A stretch of 64,000 nt of DNA, from NCBI RefSeq assembly GCF_014217805.1, contig NZ_CP055156.1, positions 3,602,585 through 3,666,584 of the forward strand, read 5' to 3'. This stretch comes from Adhaeribacter swui. GTDB taxonomy: Bacteria > Bacteroidota > Bacteroidia > Cytophagales > Hymenobacteraceae. The first letter of the stretch is position 1. Each line of letters begins with the position of its first letter. This document shows positions 24,898-34,256 of the stretch, piece after piece. The notes under the pieces were generated by a model. The model made no database searches and was not told the DNA's origin. It saw only the letters and a list, made by a program, of their open reading frames with translations. The translations under genes and the position numbers were made by a program.

Positions 24898-27057
24898 CTA
24901 ACTCTTTTTAAAATGAGCGGCCAAGCCTTGCGGTGCTAAAGGAAGTGTCGTTAATTTTATTCCGGTAGCATCCGCAATACCGTTGCGGATAGCGGGAGCA
25001 ATGCCCACAATCGGTGCTTCGCCAGCGCCCGCCGAAGGCAAATCCGGACGGTTTAACTGCACTATTTGGATGGCCGGCACATCTTTAAACCGGGGTACCC
25101 GGTACTGGGCAAAAGTAGGGTTTAAGATTTTCCCATCCTGAAAGTCGATGGCCTCGAACAATGCGCCGCCTAAGCCTTGCACAATGGCGCCTAAAATCTG
25201 GTTATCGAGGTGTTCGGGGTTAATAATGGCGCCGCACTCAAAAGCCGTCACCATCCGGATAACTTTTACCTCGCCGGTTTGCCGGTTAACCGCTACTTCG
25301 GCGCAGGAAGCCGTGAAGCCGCCTTTTTCGGTGCCGCCCGCAATGCCAAAGCCGTGATCCGGAGCGGGTTTGGATTTACCCCAACCAAAATTTTGCGCCG
25401 CTGCATTTAGCACCGCCTCTAAGCGCGGATTTTTTAAGTTTTTAAGCCGGAACTCCAGTGGGTCTTGGTTTACCAGTTGCGCCAGATCGTTCATGTGCGA
25501 TTCCAGGGCAAATATATTGGCGGTAGAGGCCAGGCCGCGGTAAGAACCTTGCTTTAAGGGCGAATCCACGGGATGATACTGGATTTGCTGGTTTTCTACT
25601 TCGTAGGGGGTATGAATGCCCGCGCCGCCGGAGTTGTAGTTATGAAATTCCCAGGCGGTAAGCGTACCATCGTTTTTCAAGCCGCTGTTTATTTCTATGA
25701 CCCCGGCTGGCCGGAAATAAGCCCAGGTAAACTCTTCGGTACGGGTCCAGGTAAGTTTTACGGGTTTACGGGAAACTTGGGCTAGCTTCGCGGCTTCCAG
25801 GGCCGCTTCGCCGGAGTGTTTACCGCCGTAAGCCGAGCCGGTGTCGGGCATGATTACCCGCACTTGTTCTTCTTTTAATTTAAATTCCTCGGCTAAGTCG
25901 CTGCGCACGCCAAAAGGGCGTTGGGTACCCGTCCAGACGGTAAGTTTATCGTTTTCCCACTGGGCCAAAGCGGCCCGGGGTTCCATGGGCGCATGGGCAA
26001 TGTACTCCACGGTATACGTGGCCGTTAACTTTTTATCGGCTACGGTTAGCCCTGTGGTAATATTGCCTTTGCTGCTGCCCCCGTTTCGGCCGCCTTGCTG
26101 ACCGGCCTCAGCGTTCTTTTTTAAAAAATTAAAAATTTCGGACCGCGCAGGTTGCGGTTTTTCTTGCCATTGGGCTTTTATGGCGGTAATGGCTTTAGTC
26201 GCGGTAACCACATCGGGGGCTGCTACGCCCACAAAATCGCCTTCGTGCACCACCGTAACCCCGCTCATGGCTTTGGCTCCGGATAAATCCAAGGAAGTAA
26301 GAGTAGCGCCGAAGCTGGGTGGCCGCAAAATTTTACCGTACAACATGCCGGGCAATTTCATATCGGAAACGTACTGGTGCTTGCCCGTTATAAAGTTGCG
26401 GCCGTTTACTTTAGGTATTGAAGTGCCGGCAATTTTCCAGTCGCTAACGGGAGTAAAAGATAAGTCGCCCGGAATGGTTTGCGTGAGTTGCTGGCCTTTT
26501 ACCAAATCGGCGTAAATGATGGTTTTACGACTGGCCGGATGCGTAATGGCGCCATCAATAGCTTGAAGGCTGTTTTTATCTGCTTTCCATTTTTCAGCTG
26601 CCATGGTCAATAAGGTTTCGCGGGCACTAATGGCGGCTTTGCGGAGTTGCGGCCCCATGGCTGGCGTGCTGCGACTGCCAAAGGTACCGGCATCGTAAGG
26701 CACCCGATCCGTGTCGCCCATTATTATTCTAATATGTTCGATGGGAACGCGTAATTCCTCGGCTACCACTTGGGCCAATGACGTGCGAATGTTTTGGCCA
26801 ACCTCTACTTTCCCGGTAAACACGGTAATTACGTTTTTCGGGCTGATGTGCAACCAGGCGCCAATCTGGTCTTCGGGTAATTTTCCGGTTAAAACATTTA
26901 CTGCTTCGGATTCACCGTTAAGCACTGTCGGCGGAAATACAACTGCCACCGCCAAGCCCTTGCCCAGCCATTTAAAAAAAGTACGCCGGTTCATCTCCTG
27001 GCCAATTAAATTGGTTTGTTCTGGCCGATCTTGTGAGTTAGGATTGAATAGCTCCAT
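24898..27057 (-). CDS. Molybdenum hydroxylase large subunit (isoquinoline 1-oxidoreductase beta-like, xanthine dehydrogenase family)
   Basis: Catalytic subunit of a periplasmic molybdenum aldehyde or N-heterocycle hydroxylase. The 719 residues carry a twin-arginine-like start (MNRRTFFKWLGKGLAVAVV) that begins at residue 22 of the long frame, so translation may really start at 26994. Typical segments are GKVEVGQNIRTSLAQVVAEEL, GTFGSRST, TGTQRPFG, GSAYGGKH, KQGSYRGLAST and the active-site GAGEAPIVGIAPAI with the catalytic glutamate. It follows its small [2Fe-2S] subunit with an 11-base gap, so the two form an operon. No cytochrome subunit or cofactor-insertion gene is adjacent. Substrate is unknown. 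Confidence 0.92.
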   Translation of the reverse strand: MELFNPNSQDRPEQTNLIGQEMNRRTFFKWLGKGLAVAVVFPPTVLNGESEAVNVLTGKLPEDQIGAWLHISPKNVITVFTGKVEVGQNIRTSLAQVVAEELRVPIEHIRIIMGDTDRVPYDAGTFGSRSTPAMGPQLRKAAISARETLLTMAAEKWKADKNSLQAIDGAITHPASRKTIIYADLVKGQQLTQTIPGDLSFTPVSDWKIAGTSIPKVNGRNFITGKHQYVSDMKLPGMLYGKILRPPSFGATLTSLDLSGAKAMSGVTVVHEGDFVGVAAPDVVTATKAITAIKAQWQEKPQPARSEIFNFLKKNAEAGQQGGRNGGSSKGNITTGLTVADKKLTATYTVEYIAHAPMEPRAALAQWENDKLTVWTGTQRPFGVRSDLAEEFKLKEEQVRVIMPDTGSAYGGKHSGEAALEAAKLAQVSRKPVKLTWTRTEEFTWAYFRPAGVIEINSGLKNDGTLTAWEFHNYNSGGAGIHTPYEVENQQIQYHPVDSPLKQGSYRGLASTANIFALESHMNDLAQLVNQDPLEFRLKNLKNPRLEAVLNAAAQNFGWGKSKPAPDHGFGIAGGTEKGGFTASCAEVAVNRQTGEVKVIRMVTAFECGAIINPEHLDNQILGAIVQGLGGALFEAIDFQDGKILNPTFAQYRVPRFKDVPAIQIVQLNRPDLPSAGAGEAPIVGIAPAIRNGIADATGIKLTTLPLAPQGLAAHFKKS

Positions 27058-27068
27058 TTTTTAAAATT

Positions 27069-27521
27069 TTAAGCTTGCGAGGCGGCTTCCTGAATGGCTT
27101 TTACGATGCGGGGATAGGTGCCACAGCGGCACACATTGCCGTTCATAAAATCAATGATCTGTTCTTCGGAAGGTTGCGGATTACTTTTGAGCAGCGCTAC
27201 CGTGGACATTACCATGCCCGAAGCACAGTAGCCGCACTGGAAAACATCTACTTTTAAATAAGCTTCCTGCACGGGGTGTAATTTTCCGGTTTTGTTTAGG
27301 CCTTCAATGGTGGTAATTTCCTTGCCGGCCAGGCTGCTGATTGGCGTTTGGCAAGAACGAGTGGCTTTGCCATCGACTAAAACCGTACAGGCACCGCACT
27401 GGCCTTCGCCGCAGCCGTACTTGGTGCCGGTTAAATCAAATTCGTCGCGCAGCACCCACAACAAGCGGGTTTCCGGTAGGGCCTGGCTGGTACGCTTTTT
27501 TTCGTTAATTTGTAGCTCCAT
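27069..27521 (-). CDS. [2Fe-2S] small subunit of molybdenum hydroxylase
   Basis: A 150-residue electron-transfer subunit with two [2Fe-2S] clusters. The plant-ferredoxin-like cluster ligands are in CGCGEGQCGACTV with the fourth Cys in SCQTP, and the second cluster binds through CGYCASGM and CRCGTYPR. Length and order match IorA/XdhC-type small subunits. It lacks its own signal peptide, so it would be exported together with the twin-arginine large subunit. First gene of the two-gene operon. Confidence 0.93.
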   Translation of the reverse strand: MELQINEKKRTSQALPETRLLWVLRDEFDLTGTKYGCGEGQCGACTVLVDGKATRSCQTPISSLAGKEITTIEGLNKTGKLHPVQEAYLKVDVFQCGYCASGMVMSTVALLKSNPQPSEEQIIDFMNGNVCRCGTYPRIVKAIQEAASQA

Positions 27522-27721
27522 GTTTTGCCTGTAGTTAGCTAAATACTTGAAAGCTATTTATTTTTAAGGACAAAGGCAAGAATTTTACCGGATCAATTAA
27601 AGCCAGGTGAGCACTCCCGGATAAGTCAACCCGATTTGGAATGGCGATCTTATCTTGGGTTATAAAGATTTACCCAAAATAATTTACTTGTTTTTTATTT
27701 GATGCTGTTTAGGTCTGAGAA

Positions 27722-28417
27722 TTATAAAACTTCCTGAAATGCCCGCAGGTATTTATCAATGTAAAATTGCTTGGATTTCGTTTTGTATTGCATCACGAAG
27801 CGCGGGTGCTCCAGGGCCACAATCGATTTAAAGAATTGTTGCTCGTCGTTGAGTTTTTTTAAAAATTTCTCGTTTTTGCCGGTGCCAAAACAAAAACAAA
27901 CGTCGGTGTTAATGCCAAAATTAATTTGCTTTTGTATGCTTTCCACGATAAACGGGTACACGGCTCGGGTTAAGTCGGGTTGGTCGTAGTAATTGTAGTT
28001 TACCTCGTTGCCGTTTTTGCCTTGCGCCGTAAAACCCAGTGGACAAACAGAATTAATGTAAAATTTTTGGTAAAAAGCTTCGGGGCCGCCAAAAGCATTT
28101 ACCACCTCATACACAAATACCGACGAAGGTTCGTGGGTTTCTTTGCCCGAGTACGCAATGCCGCATTCTTTTTGCAAACGCTTGGGGTCGGTAAAAGGCA
28201 CGCCCGTTAATCCGCCGCCAAACCGGCCCGGGTTAATGCCCAGAATCATGTGCCGCGGGTTGTAATCGGCGTAGTACTTGCGGTAAAACACAGACGATAC
28301 TGGCAGAATTTCTTTATTCTCCCGAAACGGATTTAAGATATTAACGCCTGCCGGCAACTGACCGGTAAACTGCAGATGAGTATTAAATTGAATAACTTTT
28401 TCGGCAAAGGTGTACAT
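27722..28417 (-). CDS. SMUG2-type uracil-DNA glycosylase family protein
   Basis: A 231-residue DNA repair glycosylase-like protein. The active-site motif GINPGRFGGGLTGVPFTD (about residues 59-76) corresponds to the SMUG-type GMNPG-F-TGVPFGD loop, and the later EHPRFVMQY fits the intercalation/histidine loop (H near 205). SMUG2 family members found mostly in Bacteroidota remove uracil and deaminated bases. It stands alone and is transcribed away from the fluoride riboswitch. Other base-excision genes (Nei at 31081, UvsE at 32064) are near but not in the same operon. Confidence 0.85.
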   Translation of the reverse strand: MYTFAEKVIQFNTHLQFTGQLPAGVNILNPFRENKEILPVSSVFYRKYYADYNPRHMILGINPGRFGGGLTGVPFTDPKRLQKECGIAYSGKETHEPSSVFVYEVVNAFGGPEAFYQKFYINSVCPLGFTAQGKNGNEVNYNYYDQPDLTRAVYPFIVESIQKQINFGINTDVCFCFGTGKNEKFLKKLNDEQQFFKSIVALEHPRFVMQYKTKSKQFYIDKYLRAFQEVL

Positions 28418-28603
28418 GTGCTATTTTAAAGCGATTTTTTAAATTTTTTAATTTCCCAGACAGCTTCGGTGCGATTAAGCAGGTATCTGGTAAATAAACG
28501 TTATTATGCATTAAATCTGTTTACCTGTTCGGGTTAACCAACCAAATTTATTTCGCTGGTTTCATTAAAAACAAGAACTCATTTTAAATTTAAACCAGAT
28601 TGT

Positions 28604-28611
28604 TATATTTG
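28604..28611 (+). promoter_or_regulatory. Promoter -7 element for the fluoride operon
   Basis: TATATTTG is an exact Bacteroidota TAnnTTTG match ending about 7 bases before the first base of the predicted riboswitch, placing the transcription start close to 28618. No clear -33 partner is visible. Confidence 0.6.
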
Positions 28612-28612
28612 C

Positions 28613-28703
28613 GCCGGTACAGGAAATGGTGTCTTCCTGCGGAAACCGCTCCCTCTGGAGCTGATGGCGCCTACAGATAAAATAATTTAAAATTATTTGT
28701 AGC
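28613..28703 (+). promoter_or_regulatory. Fluoride riboswitch (crcB motif) with expression platform
   Basis: The aptamer spans about 28619-28674. The conserved pieces in order are AGGAAATGGTGTCTTCCT (first hairpin and pseudoknot strand), GGAAACCGC, a variable stem, then AGCTGATGGCGCCTAC. These match the crcB/fluoride riboswitch consensus AGG-ATGG-GT...AAACGC...GCTGATG-C-CCTAC. Immediately afterwards an AT-rich inverted repeat (CTACA / AATAATTT pairing with AAATTATT / TGTAG, 28671-28702) overlaps the ribosome-binding region of the next gene. Fluoride binding would free that region and switch on translation. The downstream gene is a CLC-type fluoride exporter, which independently supports the call. 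Confidence 0.9.
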
Positions 28704-28704
28704 T

Positions 28705-30018
28705 ATGCCGCGCTTTTTCTCTAACCTGCAACAAGCCTCGATTTTTAAACATCTCCTGAAATGGACTTTGCTGGCCTTGCCCATTGCGGCTGGAGTAGGT
28801 TCGTTGGTAGCATTGTTTTTATGGTTGTTAGATGTTGCCACGCAATACCGTTTCCAGCATCCTAATTTATTGTATTTACTGCCTGTAGCTGGTGTTTTTA
28901 TTTACGCGCTTTACAAGTACCTGGGCAAAAATGCCGAGGCGGGTAATAATTTGATTCTGGACCATATTCACGAGCCGGGCGCCGGTATTCCGTTGCGCAT
29001 GGCGCCCCTGGTTTTAGTTACTACCATTATTACACATTTATTTGGCGGCTCGGCGGGTCGTGAAGGTACGGCCGTGCAGATTGGCGGCAGCATTTCTTAC
29101 TACCTGGGCCAAAAGTTAAAACTAAGCTCTGCAGATATTTCAATTATGTTGCTCTGCGGGATGGCCGCTGGTTTTGGGGCCGTGTTTGGTACGCCGGTTA
29201 CGGGGGCGGTATTTGCCCTGGAGGTACTGGCCATCGGCGTTATCCGGTACAAGGCGCTGCTCCCGTGTTTAATCGCGGCCGTTCTGGCCGATTTGGTGTG
29301 TTCGGCTTGGGGCATTCACCATACGCAGTACCGAATTACTTTTCAGAAAATGCCATTTAACTTAACTACGTTTCTGCAAACCGATTATTTATTGTTGTTA
29401 AAAGTGATTGGCGCCAGTATCGCTTTTGGTTTAGTTTCCCAGCTTTTTGCCCGCACTACGCATATATTTAAAAATCTGGCCAATCAAGATATTTCGATAA
29501 AATGGTTGATTCCGGTAGTAGGTGGTTTATTGATCATTAGCCTTACCTTTCTGCTACAAACCCCGGATTATTTAGGCTTGGGCGTAGTGCCCCCGCCGGG
29601 TGGACAGGTGAGCATTACCACCGCTTTTACGGTTGGCGGAGCCACTTATTTTAGCTGGTTCTGGAAGTTACTGTTTACCGCTATTACTTTGGGCATGGGT
29701 TTTAAAGGCGGCGAAGTAACACCGCTATTTTTTATTGGGGCTACCTTGGGCAATACGTTGGCGGTGCTTACCGGCGCACCCGTGGATTTAATGGCCGCTT
29801 TAGGTTTTATCGCGGTATTTGCCGGCGCTACCAATACGCCCCTGGCTTGCACGTTAATGGGAGTGGAGTTGTTTGGCGGTGAACCCGTTTTGTATTTTGC
29901 CGTTGCGTGTTTTACGGCGTATTATTTTAGCGGCCACCAGGGTATTTACGCGGCGCAACGAGTCGCAATTAATAAGGTATGGCATTCCAGAGAAAACAAA
30001 AATACACCGGATGAATAG
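28705..30018 (+). CDS. CLC-F fluoride/proton antiporter
   Basis: Exports fluoride from the cytoplasm in exchange for protons. The 437-residue protein has the CLC fold with about 10-12 membrane helices. The selectivity-region motif [12 protein letters not shown] replaces the GKEGP of chloride CLCs, as in the CLC-F branch. Later motifs are [13 protein letters not shown] and [19 protein letters not shown]. It starts 2 bases after the predicted sequestering hairpin of the fluoride riboswitch. Monocistronic. Confidence 0.93.
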   Translation: MPRFFSNLQQASIFKHLLKWTLLALPIAAGVGSLVALFLWLLDVATQYRFQHPNLLYLLPVAGVFIYALYKYLGKNAEAGNNLILDHIHEPGAGIPLRMAPLVLVTTIITHLFGGSAGREGTAVQIGGSISYYLGQKLKLSSADISIMLLCGMAAGFGAVFGTPVTGAVFALEVLAIGVIRYKALLPCLIAAVLADLVCSAWGIHHTQYRITFQKMPFNLTTFLQTDYLLLLKVIGASIAFGLVSQLFARTTHIFKNLANQDISIKWLIPVVGGLLIISLTFLLQTPDYLGLGVVPPPGGQVSITTAFTVGGATYFSWFWKLLFTAITLGMGFKGGEVTPLFFIGATLGNTLAVLTGAPVDLMAALGFIAVFAGATNTPLACTLMGVELFGGEPVLYFAVACFTAYYFSGHQGIYAAQRVAINKVWHSRENKNTPDE

Positions 30019-30203
30019 CTTACTTAAATTTTAAATTTTTAAAAATATCATTTGTAATAGCAGATAACCTGGTGCTTTGCGTTATAAAGCGGAGCTTTCC
30101 GGGTTTTAAGACTTTCTTGAATCTGCCCAGAATTTAGGTAAATGGTACCGGGATTTTTTGAATCTAAGTTTTTTACAGTATCTATTGGTTTAAAAGGTAA
30201 CGT

Positions 30204-30980
30204 ATGCGATCCATCCAGCTATTAGCTTTGTTTGTTTTAATCTGTTTGGGCAGTGGCTGCCAATCGCGCCAGACCAAACAAGAAGCTGCTCCAACTGAAC
30301 CCGCAGATAAAGAAGCCCAGCAGATTGTAGACAAAGCCATTGCCCGCCATGGTGGTAAAAGATTTGAAAATTTACAAATAGCTTTTGATTTTCGGGATCG
30401 CCATTACGAAGCATCCCGCCAAGGCGGCATTTATACGTATACCCGATCTTTTACCGATTCTACGGGCCAGGTGAAGGATGTTTTAACCAACGATTCGTTT
30501 ACCCGCACCATTAACGGACAAGTGCAAAAACTACCCGACGAGCGGGTGAAAGCTTTTACGGCTTCGGTAAATTCGGTTATTTATTTTGCCTTGCTACCGT
30601 TTGGGTTAAATGATCCGGCCGTTAAAAAAGAACTAATCGGCACCACTACCATTAAAAATACGCCTTACGCTAAAATAAAAATAACCTTTACGCAGGAAGG
30701 CGGCGGTACTGATTTTAAGGATGAGTTTTTATACTTTATCAATCAACAAACCAACACCCTGGATTATTTTGGCTACACCTATGCCACCGAAGGCGGCGGC
30801 ATCCGTTTCCGCGAAGCCATCAATCCCCGGGAAATTAAAGGTATTCGGTTTCAGGATTACGTGAATTACGCACCCACCGATTCTCTGGATTTCTGGCAAA
30901 TAGAACAGCAATTTTCCGCCGGAAAGCTGAAAGAGTTTTCCCGGATTGAGTTACAAAACATTCAGGTAAAAAATAGCTGA
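30204..30980 (+). CDS. DUF6503 family lipoprotein
   Basis: A 258-residue lipoprotein. The signal peptide ends in the lipobox GSGC (C19), followed by a charged linker and then the family body starting with AQQIVDKAIARHGGKRFENLQIAFDFR. The fold is predicted to be LolA/LppX-like beta-rich, based on repeated strand-turn patterns such as YTYTRSFTDSTGQV and IKGIRFQDYVNYAPTDS. Bacteroidota-specific, function unknown. The next gene (Nei) is on the same strand 100 bases on, but the two are separated by an inverted repeat. Confidence 0.8.
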   Translation: MRSIQLLALFVLICLGSGCQSRQTKQEAAPTEPADKEAQQIVDKAIARHGGKRFENLQIAFDFRDRHYEASRQGGIYTYTRSFTDSTGQVKDVLTNDSFTRTINGQVQKLPDERVKAFTASVNSVIYFALLPFGLNDPAVKKELIGTTTIKNTPYAKIKITFTQEGGGTDFKDEFLYFINQQTNTLDYFGYTYATEGGGIRFREAINPREIKGIRFQDYVNYAPTDSLDFWQIEQQFSAGKLKEFSRIELQNIQVKNS

Positions 30981-30983
30981 AAA

Positions 30984-31077
30984 TTCGTTACTAGTTGCTC
31001 GTTATTCGTTGTTAGAGCAATGAGTAAGATGATGATTGTACAATTGTCGGTCATCAACGAACAACGAGTAACGAACT
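30984..31077. repeat. Inverted repeat between DUF6503 and nei-like genes
   Basis: TTCGTTACTAGTTGCTCGTT and a later AACGAACAACGAGTAACGAA are imperfect reverse complements flanking a loop of about 40 bases. It ends 3 bases before the start codon of the DNA glycosylase gene, so it could terminate the upstream gene or shield the downstream start. Confidence 0.6.
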
Positions 31078-31080
31078 AAT

Positions 31081-31824
31081 ATGCCCGAAGGACCCCGGAT
31101 TGCTTTCTTAAAAGAACAACTAGACCCATTTGTGGGGCAGACGTTGGTAGAAGCGCAGGGTACCGCTAAAAATATTCCATTCGCTTTATTACCGGAGCAA
31201 ACCTTAATTGAAATCAAGACCTTCGGAAAAGAACTGTTATTGTGTTTTCCGGATTTCGCTTTGCGTATTCACCTCATGTTTTTTGGTAAATACGCCATTA
31301 ATGCCGAATTAAACCGCGAATTGCAATTAGGTTTAATGTTTGAAACCGGGGTAGTAAATTTTTACGCCTGCGATTGCCGGTATATTCCCGAACCCTTAGA
31401 CCAACTATACGACTGGACCACGGATGTACTGCACCCGGCCTTTGACCAGGATAAAGCATTAGAGCAATTACAGCGTAAACCAGACCAACTCATCTGCGAT
31501 GCCATCCAGGATCAAACTATTTTGGCGGGCGTAGGCAATGGCATTAAAAATGAAGTTTTATTCCGGACCCAACTGCATCCCTTAAGTACCGTAGGCGCAA
31601 TTCCGGAAATTAAATTAAAAAACCTCATCCGAACCTGTGTCGCTTTTAGCCACGAATACTTGTCCTGGAAGCAGGAAGGTGCCAATACGAATAACTGGCT
31701 GGTTTACCAGCGAAATACTTGTCCCCGGGATCTCGTACCTCTACGAAAAGAAAAGCTCGGCAAAACCAAGCGTTCTTGTTATTACTGCGAAATGTGTCAG
31801 GAATTGTATTCTTCTGCTTTTTAA
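31081..31824 (+). CDS. Fpg/Nei family DNA glycosylase (endonuclease VIII-like)
   Basis: A 247-residue base-excision glycosylase/lyase. The N-terminus MPEGPRI gives the catalytic Pro2 and Glu3 required after Met removal, which fixes the start codon. The helix-two-turn-helix lies in DQTILAGVGNGIKNEVLFRTQLHP. The C-terminal zinc finger is CP...CYYCEMCQELY with cysteines in the expected pattern, though it ends without the usual long GR-rich tail. It removes oxidised pyrimidines or purines from DNA. No operon partner. Confidence 0.9.
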   Translation: MPEGPRIAFLKEQLDPFVGQTLVEAQGTAKNIPFALLPEQTLIEIKTFGKELLLCFPDFALRIHLMFFGKYAINAELNRELQLGLMFETGVVNFYACDCRYIPEPLDQLYDWTTDVLHPAFDQDKALEQLQRKPDQLICDAIQDQTILAGVGNGIKNEVLFRTQLHPLSTVGAIPEIKLKNLIRTCVAFSHEYLSWKQEGANTNNWLVYQRNTCPRDLVPLRKEKLGKTKRSCYYCEMCQELYSSAF

Positions 31825-31863
31825 AAATCTTTGAGTAGGAAGCTCGGTTAAGTATATAGTTAT

Positions 31864-32035
31864 TACTTGTAGCCTGTTCCAGTCTCCAGGCTTTGGTGCT
31901 ATCTAACCCCTCCACCCTAAAGGGCACCTCCCCTAAAAACAGGGGGGAGATGCGGATTTGAAGAATTCTTTTGCTTGAAATACTTTAAGCTCCCCGCCTT
32001 GGATAAGGAGGGGTTGGGGGTGGTTGAATTTATAA
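31864..32035. repeat. Degenerate family A end plus C-rich/G-rich palindromes
   Basis: The first part (31864-31912) matches the left end of the family A elements (GTCTCCAGGCTTTGGTGCTATCTA). It is followed by CCTCCCCTAAAAACAGGGGGGAG, a strong hairpin, and by a GGAGGGGTTGGGGGTGG stretch that is complementary to the early AACCCCTCCACCC. No gene. The same kind of C/G-rich hairpin is found at 55881-55901 and 56130-56175. Confidence 0.6.
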
Positions 32036-32063
32036 AAATTTTAATTATTCAATAGGCTAGTCC

Positions 32064-32972
32064 TTATTTCTCTATCCCATAATCCTGCAAGTACTTCGCA
32101 ATTGCCAGTTCTTTGGCCTTAGCTTCGAACATAATATCCATTTTCTGATTATAGGTTTGTACTTTTTCGTAGAGGTAGTCGGCGTGAGAGGTAGCAACGG
32201 AGCTGGGGTCTTCGTACTTTTTCTTGGAACTGGAATAATGCACCACCGGCGTAATACCGGCAGGCCAGGTGCTGATGGCTGCCAGCAAGGCTTCTTCTTC
32301 GCTTAAGCCGCCGGTACAAAACTGGTGATGAAAATAATCGAAAGTAATGGGTACGTGGGTTTGTTCGTGCAGCCACAATAAATCATGTACGCTAAACATA
32401 TTGGCTTTGTCGTCGTTCTCCACCGTTATTCTTTTGCGCACGTTGTCGGGTAGGCGCATGTAATTGTCAGCAAACCGGTCGAGTGCCGAGGGTTTATCGC
32501 CGAAAGCGCCGCCCACGTGGATGTTAATTTTGGCGTAGGGGGTTTGGGGTAATTGCAGTAAATCCATAACGGCGGCGTGTTGGCTGAGTTCGTGAAAGGT
32601 TTTGGTTATTACGTTTTCGGAGTTGGACGCCAGCACGTTAAACGGACCGGGATGGTAGGTTAAACGCAAGCCGCTTTGGGCCGCCTTCTCGCCGCAACGC
32701 TTTAGAACCTGGCTGATTGCCTCGTAATCCGGTAAGTCCGTTAGCTGGTACTGGCTCATCCAGGGGAGCATGTCCGAACTCATCCGGAAAAACAAAATAC
32801 CGTGTTGGATATTCCAGTTCAATACCTTTTCAAAGTCGGTAAAATTAGCTAGCGCCAGCGTCGAAGCGTAAGGCACTCCTTTTTCCAGGAAAGTCCGTTT
32901 CATCATGGAACGGTTTACCTGCACTTTTTGAGCGGCCAAAGTTAAATTAATGGAGGCATAGCCATACAGCAT
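32064..32972 (-). CDS. uvsE: UV damage endonuclease UvsE (UVDE family)
   Basis: Nicks DNA 5' of UV photoproducts and abasic sites in a single-protein excision route. From the ATG at 32972 it is 302 residues beginning MLYGYASINLTL, which matches the family N-terminus; the longer frame from 32996 would need a TTG. The TIM-barrel metal ligands are recognisable in the segments YHPGPFNVL, KINIHVGG, TVENDDK and FDYFHHQFC, and in VVHYSSS. It stands alone on the minus strand. Confidence 0.92.
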   Translation of the reverse strand: MLYGYASINLTLAAQKVQVNRSMMKRTFLEKGVPYASTLALANFTDFEKVLNWNIQHGILFFRMSSDMLPWMSQYQLTDLPDYEAISQVLKRCGEKAAQSGLRLTYHPGPFNVLASNSENVITKTFHELSQHAAVMDLLQLPQTPYAKINIHVGGAFGDKPSALDRFADNYMRLPDNVRKRITVENDDKANMFSVHDLLWLHEQTHVPITFDYFHHQFCTGGLSEEEALLAAISTWPAGITPVVHYSSSKKKYEDPSSVATSHADYLYEKVQTYNQKMDIMFEAKAKELAIAKYLQDYGIEK

Positions 32973-33513
32973 ACATTCTAAAGTTAAATTGCGCAAACCG
33001 CATTTTTAAGAATCCGGAGCGAGCATGTACGTAAATCAACCGGTTAAAGACAAAAGCCAACTGATTTTAAAATTTATAACCATCAGCCGGTTTACTTGTT
33101 TGCTTAATTGTTTGTTTTAAAACTGCGTATACAATACCCGCAGCGAAGCTGAAGAAGAATTAATAACCGCAATCGTTTCGCGTAAAGACAAATCGTTTGT
33201 GAAGACACCAACGACGGCACTGGAAAGAGCTAAACGACAGCTTTAATTGGGATGCTGCGATGGCACTGTTTAATAGTATAATAATTGTTCCAGTATGGGC
33301 AACGCGCTCTAAATTCGCCCAAGGCAGTGTCTCACTGCCAAGTATTGGGTAAGTTTTATGAGAAAAGAAAAAAAATAAAAATTCGTTTATAACCGTTTTC
33401 CGGGATTAATCTCGCTGAAAAATAAACCGGTAATTACCGGAACACAAGCAGGAAAAATTGCTTTTGTTGCTATTCAAAAAATCAAAAATTTAAAAAATAC
33501 GAATTTAAATAAG
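32973..33513. other. Gene-free spacer with a short dispersed repeat
   Basis: 541 bases with no supportable gene. It contains GTTTGTGAAGACACCAACGA followed by CGGCAC (about 33195-33220), related in reverse orientation to 19855-19880. Codon-like remnants around 33130-33280 do not extend into a readable frame. The promoter of the DHFR-like gene must lie near the right end. Confidence 0.4.
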
Positions 33514-34215
33514 ATGAAACCTTACGTAATATGCCACATGCTCGGCTCGGTGGATGGCCGGATTAAACAGGATATCTGGGGATTTAAAGACCATCATAAA
33601 TATTTTGAAGAAACCGCTGAGAAAATTCCGGCGGATGCCTGGCTGGTAGGCCGGGTTACCATGCAGGAGTTTTCGAGCAAGCAGGAATATGCGTTGCCAC
33701 CCGCCCAGGAAGATTTACCAAAAACCGATTTTGTGGCGGATCAGCCGGAAAAATCTTTTGCGGTAGTCATCGACCCGGCTGGCAAATGTTTCTGGGATAC
33801 CAATATGGTTTCTACGGAACACGTAATTGAAGTGCTCACCGAAAAAGTGCCCGCTAATTACCTGGAGCATTTGCGTAGCAAAAATGTGTCTTACATTTTT
33901 GGCGGAAAAGAAGAACTCGATCTGGCACTGGTACTGGAGAAATTACACGATCTTTTTAACATTAAAACTGTGCGGATAGATGGCGGGGGGCATGTAAACG
34001 GGTCTTTTTTAAAAGCCGGCTTAATTGATGAATTTAGTTTGGTGCTGGCACCCGTCGCCGATGGTACCATTGGCTCGCCCACGGTTTTTGAAGTAGAAGA
34101 AGGTTATGGTACTCGCCAGGCTACGCATTTTAAAATCAAATCCGTCGACCGGATATATGACGATTTTCTCTGGATTCGCTACGAGGTAGTTAAAAATCAG
34201 CAAACTGACTGGTAA
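33514..34215 (+). CDS. RibD C-terminal/dihydrofolate reductase-like family protein
   Basis: A 233-residue reductase with the RibD_C fold. It begins MKPYVICHMLGSVDGRI, the standard first strand and SxDG motif, followed by WLVGRVTMQEF, the strand FAVVIDPAGK and VRIDGGGHVNGSFLKAGLIDEF, and LAPVADGTIGSPTVFE. These proteins reduce pteridine- or pyrimidine-like substrates with NADPH; the substrate is not known. It is 41 bases upstream of the NAD(P)-binding protein gene and may share a transcript with it. Confidence 0.87.
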   Translation: MKPYVICHMLGSVDGRIKQDIWGFKDHHKYFEETAEKIPADAWLVGRVTMQEFSSKQEYALPPAQEDLPKTDFVADQPEKSFAVVIDPAGKCFWDTNMVSTEHVIEVLTEKVPANYLEHLRSKNVSYIFGGKEELDLALVLEKLHDLFNIKTVRIDGGGHVNGSFLKAGLIDEFSLVLAPVADGTIGSPTVFEVEEGYGTRQATHFKIKSVDRIYDDFLWIRYEVVKNQQTDW

Positions 34216-34256
34216 GTAATTTTTAAAATTTTAAAAAACATCATAACTAAAATATC

